A stretch of 64,000 nucleotides of DNA, taken from Gyromitra esculenta. Its lineage: Eukaryota > Ascomycota > Pezizomycetes > Pezizales > Discinaceae. The stretch spans positions 1,385,149 to 1,449,148 of the forward strand of contig JBCAML010000004.1 in NCBI GenBank assembly GCA_038503075.1. The letters run 5' to 3'. The notes under the pieces were generated by a model. The model had not been told where the DNA came from. It ran no database searches and worked only from the letters and a program-made list of their open reading frames with translations. The number at the start of each line of letters is the position of its first letter. Position 1 is the first letter of the stretch. Of this stretch, positions 1 to 11,600 are shown in pieces. Made by a program: the position numbers and the translations under genes.

Positions 1-1940
1 CGACAAAAAAATAATCTCGCCATACATAACAGCACAGTACCCTGCCCTACCTATACTCCAGTACATATATTTTAGTTCTAACCAAGTTAACATAGAAATT
101 TTGTCAACCAGGTTAATTTACTGGTATCCAGAATCACCTCAAAAAAAAAAAAAACATGGGACGAGTCAATGATCAGTAATAACAACACATGTTCACACGC
201 GACCACTTTTAACCCACGGACGAACCAAAACCTTTGCGGTTGAAAAATCACCACCACCGCCACCGTCGGGATTCATATTCTGACTGCTGAGAGAAAGAAA
301 TCCATCATAAACTAGAAAAAGCGTAAACAAACATAAACACCTCACGCCCCCCCCCCCTTACTTCACCCCCCCCCCTGGGGGCCTCCAATTCAAACCACTC
401 CACGATATCACCACTGCACGTGTCATTGTCATCACCATTACCACCACTATCACCACGAAACAACTACCCAATCAATCAATCAATCAATCAATACCAGATA
501 GATAGGTTCGTTCGAAATCTCTAGTGCAAAAACAGATTCAATTGAATCAATACCTACATACATAGGAATACCCTAACCGTCACAAGAATACAAAGAGGTA
601 AAGAACTAACCCCCCACACCTTCCCACAGCTGATCCAATTGCCACTGCTTGCCTACTACCAATACAAACCATCTTCGACGTCACCAACCGATAAGCCACA
701 TTGTCGTACAAAAGCCCGAAGAAGAAAAAAGGAAAAGGAAATAATAAGAGGGAAAATAAGTAAATAAACAATACACAATACACGAACCCAGGAACCGATA
801 TCGGGTACCAGGGGTGGGGAGGGGGGGTTATACGGGTGTTCTACTACCATAACCTCCTCGTTGATCAAGAGTCTCACAGCGAGAAAAAGTAAAAGAAGAT
901 CTGGGAATGGAAAAGGTTTCAAGGATCGCCATGGGGAGAGAGATCGCAGGAATAAAAAAGTGAGTTTGAAGAAAACCAATCCTTATGCATATGCTTAGGC
1001 GGATGAAAAGCAAATGCATTAGGGGGCTAAAAAGTAATAGTAATCATAAAGGGGTCGTAAGTCATAAGCATAAGCATCGTCAAAGGTCATCAAATAAGTT
1101 GCAAAAACGTTGTAAAAAGATATCTTGATAAAACGACGAGTGGGAGATCTAATCTCATAACTCTTAAGGAGCAAACTAAAGGGCTGAAAAGAGTGTGCAG
1201 AAGCTATTTTTTTTCTTGCTTTCGGTTTTTTTTTGTTCCAAGACCGCCATAAGTCATTTGACATTATCCAGTCCATTTCGTTGAGTTCGTTCCTAGGAAA
1301 AAGATACCAACAAGCAGGCCATTAAACAACCCCGTACAACAGAAGAGAGAAGGTATCGTTATGTGAAATAAATGATAAAAAAACAAAGGTAAGCTTTGCT
1401 CCCATCCACGCTGCCACAGCATGCTGAGGAGTCCGAGAGAAGTCCCTGTTAATATCAAGACAAGATGAGAAGGTATAGGGGAAGAAAAAAAGTACATGAA
1501 CGTATCAAATAAAACCCAAGCCAAAAACTGCGCCCGACCAGCCAACCAATAACCAACCTGAAGCTAAAGAAAACGCGTTCTTTCGCTGACCGCAATAAAA
1601 CACAAGCGTATAAAACATAATAAAACAAGAACAAATAGTGCCGCCATCCAGTTCCAGGTTTTTTTGCCTTCCCTCGATAAGAATAGGAATAATAAATAAA
1701 AGGGGGGGGAGAGCAAGAAGATCTTGCCGAAAAAGGAGGTTACCACTCAGTGCCCAGATGAGTCAAAGTATGAGTCCGATCTTTCTCGAACGATGGGGGG
1801 AAAAATATAAAACAAAATAACCGCCAACCCGTAAAACATAGGAAAGTATAAGAACAACCGTGTATTGGGAATCTCTCGTCTCATCAACTCATCGCCTCAT
1901 TTTATCCGTCTATCTTCAAAATAGCCTTGTTCAGTAGGGC
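1..1940. other. Gene-free AC-rich flank, downstream of the minus-strand orphan gene
   Basis: I see no convincing gene here. The stretch holds the 3' flank of the minus-strand gene ending at 1941, plus low-complexity sequence. There is an (AATC)n microsatellite near 470-492 and two runs of 10 or more C near 347-375. The open frames present translate into Phe/Leu-rich peptides of A/T-rich DNA and show no domain. Confidence 0.6.
470..492. repeat. (AATC)n microsatellite
   Basis: About five to six perfect copies of a tetranucleotide unit lie in the gene-free left edge. No coding role is visible. Confidence 0.85.
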
Positions 1941-3878
1941 TTAAACTCTCTGCCTCTCATAGCTCCTGTGAGGATATTCTGAGGATGCTGTTCGACGGTC
2001 ATAGTGCTCCATATGGATGGCTCCATGTTGCAGCTGTGCATGAACTTGCTGCTGTCTTTGCTGAACATATCTGTACGCTATAGAAAACTCAGCATCCCCG
2101 TTCTTATCTCTTGATCCGAGGGAAATCGTTCGAGGAGTATGCCCACCATTAAGCTGCAATTTGACCGGGACACCGGCCGGGTATCTCATCGTAAACGGTT
2201 CATCCGTGTCCAAAACAACAAGTTCCTCCCTCCCACTATTATGGCTGTGCCCACTACTATCAGAGTCACTGCTGCGGTTGCTACGGCTGCTTTGCATCAT
2301 GGTTCCTGTATCTCTACGAGCCACGGCGCCAGAAGCAGAAATATATTCATAGTGGCCACTGCTGCGATGGTGACCGTGGCCGTGGCCATGGTGAGATGAA
2401 CGATAAGACGGCTCGTCGTCGATAGCACAAGCTTCCATCGAACGTGAGAGCGAGGATGGGAGTCTTGATGTATCAGCGCCACCTGATCCTTTCGAGGTGT
2501 TGCTATCCCTTCTCCGAATAGGTTGGGGGGTTGCCATACGACGGCTCGATGATGAGACAACAGGAGGCTCGGTCTGAGCAGGAGGAACCGACACGCTCCT
2601 GCTGGGTACATCCTGGAACTGTTGTTGACCATACCATGATGGGGGTCTCTCGCCGTGGACACGGTTGCTTGGCCTACGCTCACGGTGATGAGATATCTGT
2701 GGGAGAGGATAGTCGCTTGGGCATTCTATGATGGCTGCACCGGCATTTGCCTGGGCACGCATACTACTTCTACGGTTCATGATCGGAGGAGGCGGCGGCA
2801 TGGAGCTGTATTCTGCCGCGTGGTAGCTGGGTTCTTGGGTCTGATGGTAGTCGGGGGTTCGAGGCACAGGGCTTTGGGACCATGACTCAGGGCCATAAGA
2901 ATATCCATATGCAGGTACTGAGCTGGGAGGAGCATAAGGCGAGTGATCATACACCGAAGGGCCAGATACAGATGTATCGATAGGAGGAGGAGCATACATC
3001 GACGATCCGTATGAAGGAGGGCAGGTTGAAGCTGGGGTAGGAGGAGCTGGAGCTGGTGAGGATGAGTGGTGGGATCCAAAATAACCAGAACTATAGCTAT
3101 TTTGCGACCAAGAACCACTTGGGGTGTGCGAGGAAGCTGTTGTTGAAGATCCTGCAAACGTTGACAATGGTCGAGGGGGAGGAGGCATCGATGATTGTGT
3201 CGATGACCTTTCCCTTCGTGACGAGCTCGACTCCCGGATAGGTTCCGTGTACCCAGCATTCATCAGCGCTCCATCACTGTATCCATCATATTTCGTCGGA
3301 TACTGGTATCCTGCATATGCCGACGATGGGGAAGAAGAGTACGATCCGTGGTAAGAGTCCTCAGGTACAGGCCATACGCCATTACTCCTGCCAGGTGAAT
3401 TTCCAGTCGCTACGGGCTTGGATGGAGCCTTGCCGCAATCAGGGCAGTCACAATCATCTGAACCACCAGTTGAAGTCGCTGGTGAGCTTTCTCTTCTTAC
3501 TGTGTTATAGCTGCTTGGAATATTTCTTGGTACAGCCGGCGATGCTGTACGGGAGAAAGATTTGCTTGAAGCCCTGGTGAATGGAGGGGGAGCTGGATTT
3601 GACGCAGAGCGGTTAGGTCTGGCGGACTGTGCTCGCGGCGGAGGTGCTGGTGTTGCAGACTTCTGAGGTGGTGGAGTCTCTGTGGGAGTGCTCGCTTCAG
3701 CATGAGACGAGTACCCAGAATCCGAAACGCTGGCGCCCTCTGCCTCATAATCACAAGCGTCTACGGATGTTGAGTTTGCCAGGCCCGACGAACGTTTCGT
3801 TGTTTGTCGTCTTGTGAGAGGAACCGCCTCCGACAGTTCCGAGTTGTAGTCCTCAACGTAAGGTTGGTAGCGTGCCAT
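1941..3878 (-). CDS. Ser/Pro-rich, largely disordered protein with a conserved-looking C-terminal segment
   Basis: A single uninterrupted 645-codon frame starts at an ATG (MARYQPYVED) and ends at TAA. I do not recognise a named family. Residues 40-540 are Ser, Pro, Tyr and His rich and probably disordered. They include an acidic Cys cluster (DCDCPDCGK, about 142-150), a His-Gly run (HGHGHGHH), several Pro-rich tracts (PPPP) and a DSGYSS motif near 53-58, which resembles a degron or phosphorylation site. Residues about 551-605 look different: alternating hydrophobic and polar residues around EELVVLDTDEPFTMRYPAG and a GGHTPRTISLG turn suggest a small beta-rich module, the only likely folded part. 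Such composition is typical of fungal regulatory or scaffold proteins, but no function can be assigned. The antisense and shifted frames over it are shadows. The gene is transcribed away from a G/A-rich upstream region. Confidence 0.75.
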   Translation of the reverse strand: MARYQPYVEDYNSELSEAVPLTRRQTTKRSSGLANSTSVDACDYEAEGASVSDSGYSSHAEASTPTETPPPQKSATPAPPPRAQSARPNRSASNPAPPPFTRASSKSFSRTASPAVPRNIPSSYNTVRRESSPATSTGGSDDCDCPDCGKAPSKPVATGNSPGRSNGVWPVPEDSYHGSYSSSPSSAYAGYQYPTKYDGYSDGALMNAGYTEPIRESSSSRRERSSTQSSMPPPPRPLSTFAGSSTTASSHTPSGSWSQNSYSSGYFGSHHSSSPAPAPPTPASTCPPSYGSSMYAPPPIDTSVSGPSVYDHSPYAPPSSVPAYGYSYGPESWSQSPVPRTPDYHQTQEPSYHAAEYSSMPPPPPIMNRRSSMRAQANAGAAIIECPSDYPLPQISHHRERRPSNRVHGERPPSWYGQQQFQDVPSRSVSVPPAQTEPPVVSSSSRRMATPQPIRRRDSNTSKGSGGADTSRLPSSLSRSMEACAIDDEPSYRSSHHGHGHGHHRSSGHYEYISASGAVARRDTGTMMQSSRSNRSSDSDSSGHSHNSGREELVVLDTDEPFTMRYPAGVPVKLQLNGGHTPRTISLGSRDKNGDAEFSIAYRYVQQRQQQVHAQLQHGAIHMEHYDRRTASSEYPHRSYERQRV

Positions 3879-5640
3879 TGCGAACGATGTGAAGGAGAAG
3901 AGGTTGACGATGTGGTGGGGGAAGATGGAAACCTTAATATTACACTAAACTACGAGGGGTGAACTGATAGACTATTGACAACTGATAACGGGGGCTCGGT
4001 ATCGGTATCGTCAACGATATCGATTAGAGATGCGGCGAGCGATGGGATATATGGTACACGGACAGCTGTGGGTAGAGGTGGAGCAATCAGGCAGGAAGAC
4101 CGATAAGGGAACGTATCGGTGATGTCTGTGAGCGATGTATTGGAGTGGGTGTGGTGTGTCTAGGTGTGGGTGGTGGGAGATCCAGTGTGCAGCGGGGGGG
4201 GGACTGGGCTAGTTATGAACAACGATGGATCGCAGGAGGATGGGCTGTGGCTTCCTCGAGGACACAAACTCGGACTTCTGGAGAGGAAGTGAGTGGAGGG
4301 GAGGAGGGAGGAGGAGGTTCACAAGAGTCGCTTAATTGAAGACAAGGACCCACCACAGGATGACAGGGGGGCTAGACACGGAGGGAGTAGGAAGATGTGG
4401 GACTGGGAGTGGAGCGTAGGGGAGGGGAGGGCGAGCAAGTACGCAGCACCCGCGAAAAAAGTGACGACGATGATGGACGGGCAAAGCAGGGCAAGACAGG
4501 TTAATTCCTGCAGTGCTGAGGTTATATAAATAAATAAAACAGTTTTCAGAAGTGTCCAGCGTGTTTTTGAGCGTGGGAAGTGGAATGCTTGCTTCGAGCT
4601 GCCTGTCTGCCTCCCACGAGGGATGCGTTGTTTCGTTCGCGCTGCTACGGCTCTCTGGTCACTCGACAGTCAGCCAGGGAACCGCTGAATGCCCAGCAGC
4701 CAATGGGATGTGCTGTGGTGGATGGACTAGAGAGTCTGGTCCTGACCTCCCCTCTTTTGCTCTTTTCGGGGGACGGGGGAGGAGACGACAAATTGAAACT
4801 TGGATCGCCCACGAATCGGACTGTGGTACTGAGGCTTGAACTTGCTTGCACCAAGCAAACGGGACTGTTGCTGCTGCTGGGGATGGTGTCAACGCAACAG
4901 TGTTAGATACAGTATGGCCCAAGCCGGTGAGACCAGGATGGGTAAAGCGTGCGCAGAGTGCAAAACTCAACCACTTCTCCTGTTGTTGGCCGAAGAGGGC
5001 TTTCGAGACTTGCCCAAAACCTGGCCCTTGACGAGTTTGGGATTCTGAGGGAACACGGTTCACCAGCAGTGTGCGTTGGGGGAAATGATGACGTGAAAGG
5101 TGCAAGCTAGCAAGCAAGCAGTTCGTAGATGACTGCGCAGAGGCAACGAAAAGGGATCTCAGTTTAAAAAATATTTTTGTTATTATACATGTACATGTAT
5201 GTACGAGCTGCTCTCGGAAAATGATCAAATGCACAAGTAAATCTTCCAGAAACAAGATCTCTCAACAAAACCCTGCGGGCGAGAGGGGGCTAATGGCAAC
5301 GAGAGAGAATGGAAATTTTCAGATGTGGATGTTATTTTTTGTCCATCCCCATTCACGAACCACAAACAGTACTGGCAGAAGGGCAGACGGGCAGGCAGAC
5401 GGTGGTTGCTGCAAAAGTACGGGCGGTACCTACCTGCTTCTCGTCCCTCCCAGACTTGAGGTTCGCTGTCGACGTGGCAAGCGTCCGTTGGAATGTGCTG
5501 TCGGTGATGCTCTTTATGATCGGCTTGTCCTCTCTTGGTTTTCCTCGTTTCCGTGACAACCACTGCGCGTCAGCTTCCTCCTCCTCTTCCCTTCCTCACC
5601 TCCAGCATCTTATAATAAGCTAGACCTCATCCAAACCCAT
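3879..5640 (-). promoter_or_regulatory. G/A-rich upstream region of the minus-strand orphan gene
   Basis: About 1.7 kb of purine-rich plus-strand sequence (GGAGG, GTGGTGG and GGGGGGGG runs at 4130-4440) lies immediately upstream of the start at 3878. It fits a long promoter and 5' leader. Two overlapping TACATGTA palindromes lie at 5186-5199. The many open frames overlap on both strands and show no domain, so I call none of them a gene. Confidence 0.4.
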
Positions 5641-8600
5641 CCATGTCATATGAACAAAGGCGTCGAGGTAGACCCTGCGAGCAATTGTCTACCGGGAATG
5701 CATGTCATATCGCTCGCCATGAGTATGGATGGGCAGAGAGGATAATAGCTAATTCCTCCACCCCAGCACGCACGACTTACCCATAGGTATGGGGAAATTC
5801 AGATCACCTCACCTCACCCTAACCTTCAAGTGCGCCACATCTCTAGGTTGGTGTTCGCCATATCGATTGTCACTGTTGCATGTAGAGTGCGAAATTCTAA
5901 TGCATTGACGCACGGTACAGGGAAGGCGTCTTAGAGCTACGCTTAGCGGTGTGGGTGTGCGTGAGGAAAGAATGAGCATGCGGCAGCACGGTGGAGAGCA
6001 ACGTTCAAGGAAAATAAAATCCTCACAAAAAAACCCCTTCCATAGCAAAAATGGCTCCGGAGAGAAAGAAAGAGACGAAAAAATTAATTAAATTGAAAGA
6101 AAAATAAATAAGAACTAATGAAAACAAGATGGTGTACAAGGGATGCATCTCACGAAAAAAAAAAAAAACCACGGCCGAGTCCCGAACACGACCTCTCGTT
6201 CAGGGCATTGCCTCGTCTGGTGATAATCATTGGCCGCCCTAATGCCAATGGTTCGGATGAACGTGCTGCAATGGGCGCAGAGAAGGAAAAAAAAAAACTT
6301 GCTTGTTTTCTGTCCAATGTCATGAGACCTCGGATTGCGAAACGGACGAGTAAGATATCATAATCACCATATAATATCAACCACCAAACAAAAAAACAAC
6401 GAAACGAAGTTTAAAAGTTTCGTTTCGCTAATGCCCGCACCTATGAACAAGACTTAGGTAGGGTACCGCAATGTACATACATAAAGTAGTGTGAATTCCC
6501 ATGTGGTACTTACATACATATTCTGCAGCTCGACAGAATACAAAATATCAAAATGTCCCCCCCTCGGTCGCTGTTCTAAAGGAATTCCGAATGCTGTTTA
6601 ATTGCACAAGCGCGTTCAACTCGGACTAATAAGCCAAAAAGGAAACATGTTTACAGAGCTAGTGAATGATCTACTCTACTCCACTTCTCACCAGCACGAT
6701 TAAGTTAGCGACATTTGAAATCAACCGCAAGATGTCCTCGGGACCCCCATCGTGCTCCTCCGGCAGGTAGGCAGGCAGGTGCTTGTGTGTTTCGTTTATC
6801 GTCCTCAGCCGCCGCCGCCGCCACTTCTCCGTCTTCCTCATAAACAAAATAGTTCAAAACCCAGGCTGATCCGTCTGCCATTCCCAATTCTACAACCAAA
6901 AAGTCACCCTAACCAGGGGTTCAGGCCTCTTCTTGCAAGATATGGATCGCGACACTAGCTGTTTGTTAGATGCACCGTGTGTAGATCGCAGAGTACGAGT
7001 AAAATCAAGACGCATCCTGTGCAGCCGTCGACTATCGAGATATTCGAGCTCTCTCCTATCACAGCTAGCCTGCTGCCGCTTTCTTCATCCTTAACCGTTG
7101 CAGTTTATTCATTTGTTTTCGCTTGGCAGTTTCCCAAACGAGAGAAAACATCCTCACTTTTCGCTTCGTTTGTCAATCCAGAACATCAGTATGATGCATG
7201 TTCCCCTCCCCCCCCCACACCTCTCTTCCCACGCATGCAGTTACTAAAAATCGAAATAACTGCTTGTGCGGGAGGACGAGATCTTGTGTGCGCCGTGGGC
7301 GGCTGGGAGAGGAAGTGTGTTTATCGAATATAGTTTTTTTTGTTTGTGGCTTTTTTAAATCGATGAAACACATACCGGTTTTTTTTAAATCATATGCTCC
7401 AATTATACCAACACAAAAAAGATGTCCTGGACAAACTTCTCAAAGGAGTTGTTTGTTTACTCATATTATCTCCGACGCAATCTTGTTTTTGTTTTTTTTT
7501 AGCAAGGAATGCAACAATTCGGGGTCTGGGGAAATTGAGGCTCCGTGATAAGCTTTCTGTTTTATGCTATTGATACGAATGTTGGGGGAGGAATATTATT
7601 TTAGCAACTGCAAGATGATGTCCTGCAAATTACGGCTCCAGTTCCTTGATCTACCAGTCGAGATGGCGAGCTGCAGTTGTTTTTTATATGTTTAAAATCA
7701 GGGTCTCGTTTCCGTACCATCGGTGCGCAGTAGGGCTGGATATCATTGACTGTCAATGACAGACTTCCCTCCTTTTTTTCACTCTCTGACAACACAGGTT
7801 CCAAGGGGGTTTCATTTTGATCTTTTTTTTCTCTCTTGCACTCTCATGGCTTATTGTCAAACGCTATGGGAAAGAAAGGTTTGATGCAAAGAAGCGCCTA
7901 GCCGAAGATTTGCAGGAAACCGCTTCATGATCTTGTTAGTAACGGCATTTACACATTGTAATTTACCCGGGTTATTGTCTCTCAATACCATAAAGCATCC
8001 GTTCGTCTCTCTCCACGTCGCATGTTGAATGCAGAGATCTCGAGAGCACAGACAACATAACCTTCTTCTCCGAAACTCAAGCGAAGTCCCCGAGCATATA
8101 TCCGACAGGCGAAGTGGGCTTGCCGAAGATAGCTTACCGATAGGACAAAAACATGGGAAAATCCTCCACCACAGGCACCCTTACCCCGGATACGAGATGA
8201 TTTCAGGGCTGGCGTGAATCCCAAAGTGACGTTTCAACCTACATAAGGATAAGCCATACAACAAACAGGAGCATTTTTGCACTTTTCCAACGGGCGCGAA
8301 AGAGAAGAGACAGTTGCGCAAATGTATCGTCAATTTCACCAAAATAGATGTTGTGCGGCTGACACCGATCGTCTTGGGTCAGTCGGATATCAGTTCTGGT
8401 AGGATAGGTCTCACTTAGAGCAACTCAACACCCCCCACATCAGCAAACAATCTGACAAGCAAACCCGATCTGATCGGGACCACCTCCATCTTCGGACCGG
8501 AAATCGGACTCTGTTCCGTACATGCAGCGAATAGGAAACAAACAAGGCGGACTTAACGAACGAGTGCTAAGCCGTAAGAACACGGGAATGGGACGACGAT

Positions 8601-11600
8601 GCAGGGCGGGTCCGGTCACCTGATTGACGGAGGGTGTGCTTGGGCTTCAAAGCTGTTTACATAAGCCCCCTGACGATGATCGGATTAGATAAAAAGCGTT
8701 AGTTGGGCCGATAACAACCTTGCATCGAACATGTAGCAAAGCTCCTCCAAGTTTCAACTAGTTTCAATCCTCATGCACTGTGATAGGAGGGTTTTGAACA
8801 GGGAAACGCTGTGGCAATCTACTCTACGGAGTATCCTATCCGGCTTTGGGATTCCAACAAACAAACAAATCCAGAAACGGACATCTCTACCCCATCCCAC
8901 ATTCGGCCGTTCCTGAATTTCAGCTGAATTAGTTTCCTGGTTACCTTACATAGGGTCGCCCGCTACCCGGAACGCTGACCTCGAATTCGCACCTTTCCCA
9001 TAAAAGATTCATCAACCACCACGTCAGTGACTCGATCTGCATCCCCACACTGTGCCCCTATCCCGAATAATGTACATGTACATGTTCCCCACGTTGCTCC
9101 TAGGCAATTCGGCCGCGGATGCGAGGCTATTAGAGGTATACGGAATTGTACATTGCGTGGTGCCTAGCAGCTCCCAGCCTCTTTTTCCATTTCCATTTAT
9201 GTTCAACATCACACTTACTCGCAATTGGACTTTGTGCACTCTAGTTAGTAGTGTAGCATGCTTGTGTAATCCAACACATGTACACAGGTTATAAATTTGG
9301 GCACTTTTTTTCGATATGAATTAGGAACTCGTAGGAAAACTTCCGCCTCGCCAGGCCTCTCTTCCTAGCCTCTTCCTTCTCCTTCCCTCCGACGTACGGG
9401 TACCCGGATGATGAGCTGGCATCCAGTCTAGCCTCGGCGCTCGTCACGGGAAGACTACCTGTACATGGAGATCCTTGAGCCGCAAGCTCTCTCCCCAGAA
9501 CAGGTGATTGTCTCCCTTGCATTCCCGCCACCTATGTTGAAGTATTGTCCCACGGAGATATGGAAGAACCTAGGGGGATTTACATTTATTCATTTCACCC
9601 GGGGTTTGTTAGTTGTTGCGTCCAGTTAAAACATTAGTCTACCGCGTCTGGCGAGAATCCTAGGTAGAGTAGGTTAGTAGGTAGGCTCTGAGGTATGAAG
9701 AACGTGAACCATTCGGGGATTTTCGGAGTCCAGGGTTCAGGTCCCATCTTCGTTATTCGTCTGATTATCGTGTTTGTCTTCTCTAGCGAACTTAAGGTCC
9801 CTAGTATTACGCCCGAAGAGCTGGTCTAAGTGACCAACATTCTTGCACAATTATGTTAGATAAGGGTAGATGTTGGGAGACGTGGACCGAATTGTAGATG
9901 CCAGTCCCATTGGGGCTTACTTTCGAACACCTGTCATATCAGGACTCTTTCCCTAATGGACACAGAAACCTTACATACTAAAATCACCCTATCGATAGAG
10001 CAGAGCCTATCCGTTAGTGGGTGGCATCGGAGTTAATCTAGATGCGTGCGGTATCCCATTGGAATTGAACAAAGGATATTGGAGCTAAATGAAATATTTT
10101 GGACAATACATGTATGCAACGGCTTTCTCCTACGAACGTACTTATGCTTTGCAGAATTGCGTGTCGTTTTTGTACCTGTACATCCGAGCTATTTGCGCTT
10201 AGGCTTAGGAACCTTAGGCATAACTCTGGCTGCTATTAAGAAAAGTCACGAGTTGCCCAGTGGAGTTCATAGAACCATGAAATGGGTTTGTAGATCTGAT
10301 CATTTCCGAGATACGTTGTCACGGGTTGTCTCCTTGGGACGAGAAAGGGTATCCCAACAGCGTTTCCATGCAGACTGACGATGGAGGAGGAAAGAATAAC
10401 TGAGTACAAGGGACAACTGTCATTATTGCCCTTAGGAATGTTCTGGATGATGAACAGAACAAGTGAAGATTTCATCCACTCTTCCAACACGACATATGTC
10501 GTGCCGCCTTGCTTTTACAACCGTTCGCGTGATACAGGTTTGTTGTCAGTCCTTGTTTCGTCGATACCAATAATTAACAATCTAGATGGCATTGACCTGT
10601 GTGTAATGCTGAGCACAGTCTAGTCTAGTTCTCGTCTCCCCTCCATCGTGAGGACGTCAGCCCCGCAATATTGTGGGGTCGAGCATTATCTGTAAACTAA
10701 GCTACACTGAGACCCTTTCTTATCTCTGGCTATACACAGTGGCGACAGGAAGCAGCACGGTACCAGGCGAAGCTTTGGGATTGGCCTCGCCATCTGTCCA
10801 GTACATATGTCATTTTGCCCCAGTAGGCATGCACAACCTACGCCTATTACCATTCAGAGCTGTTTTCCAGTATCTGAATCCCCCCTAGGATCGACCTGTG
10901 AGTGCGAAAGATCTCCAAGTAGAGTACGTACAGCAGTGGATAAATGGATAACCTTTTTACAGACACGAACTGTCAACGTCGGAGTAGATGGGTGTAGAGA
11001 TCTCATCTTTCCGTACGATCGATGTATACAGATATTACGCCCTGCAGCATCTCTACTACCACCTACTCTACTCTACTTACCCCACCCCATGTACCTCGCT
11101 ACCATTTTTGGATACCGCATGCACTCAAATTATACACCTCAGAGGGTATCTGATTCGTCCCGTTTGTACAATTGTATCATGATACCAGGGGAGGAAGTGG
11201 GCTTGGGACCACAAAACCGCTCAAAAACTTGATATTGTGAAGCACTGGTAAACTTGTTACCCCGGGAAACAAGCGGCGAGATGGGTAAAGGCCGCCGCCG
11301 GCCATGGTACCGAACTGCTCTCTGACGTGTTGAAACTTGAATGGAGTTTAGTCGCGGGGTGAAGATCTCCCCAAGGTGTCGATGCAGATGTGGCCGCCCG
11401 GTACGCGCCTGTTCTGCCAGCTCCGCATTGTAATGAACATGGCCGGGCCGCCAGTAGTTTAAATGTAATACCGATGCATTTATTCCCACCCGCAACAGTG
11501 TATTATCCGTATTTTATCGGTGGTTTGGGGGTTGGAATCGATATCATCAGCGTGTATCGGATGGTGGGGGTTGAGATCCCTGGGTTGCCAAGAAACAGTG

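Noticed and set aside
4659..5255. 198-codon minus-strand frame
   Set aside because: Composition is irregular, other frames on both strands are equally open, and no domain is visible.
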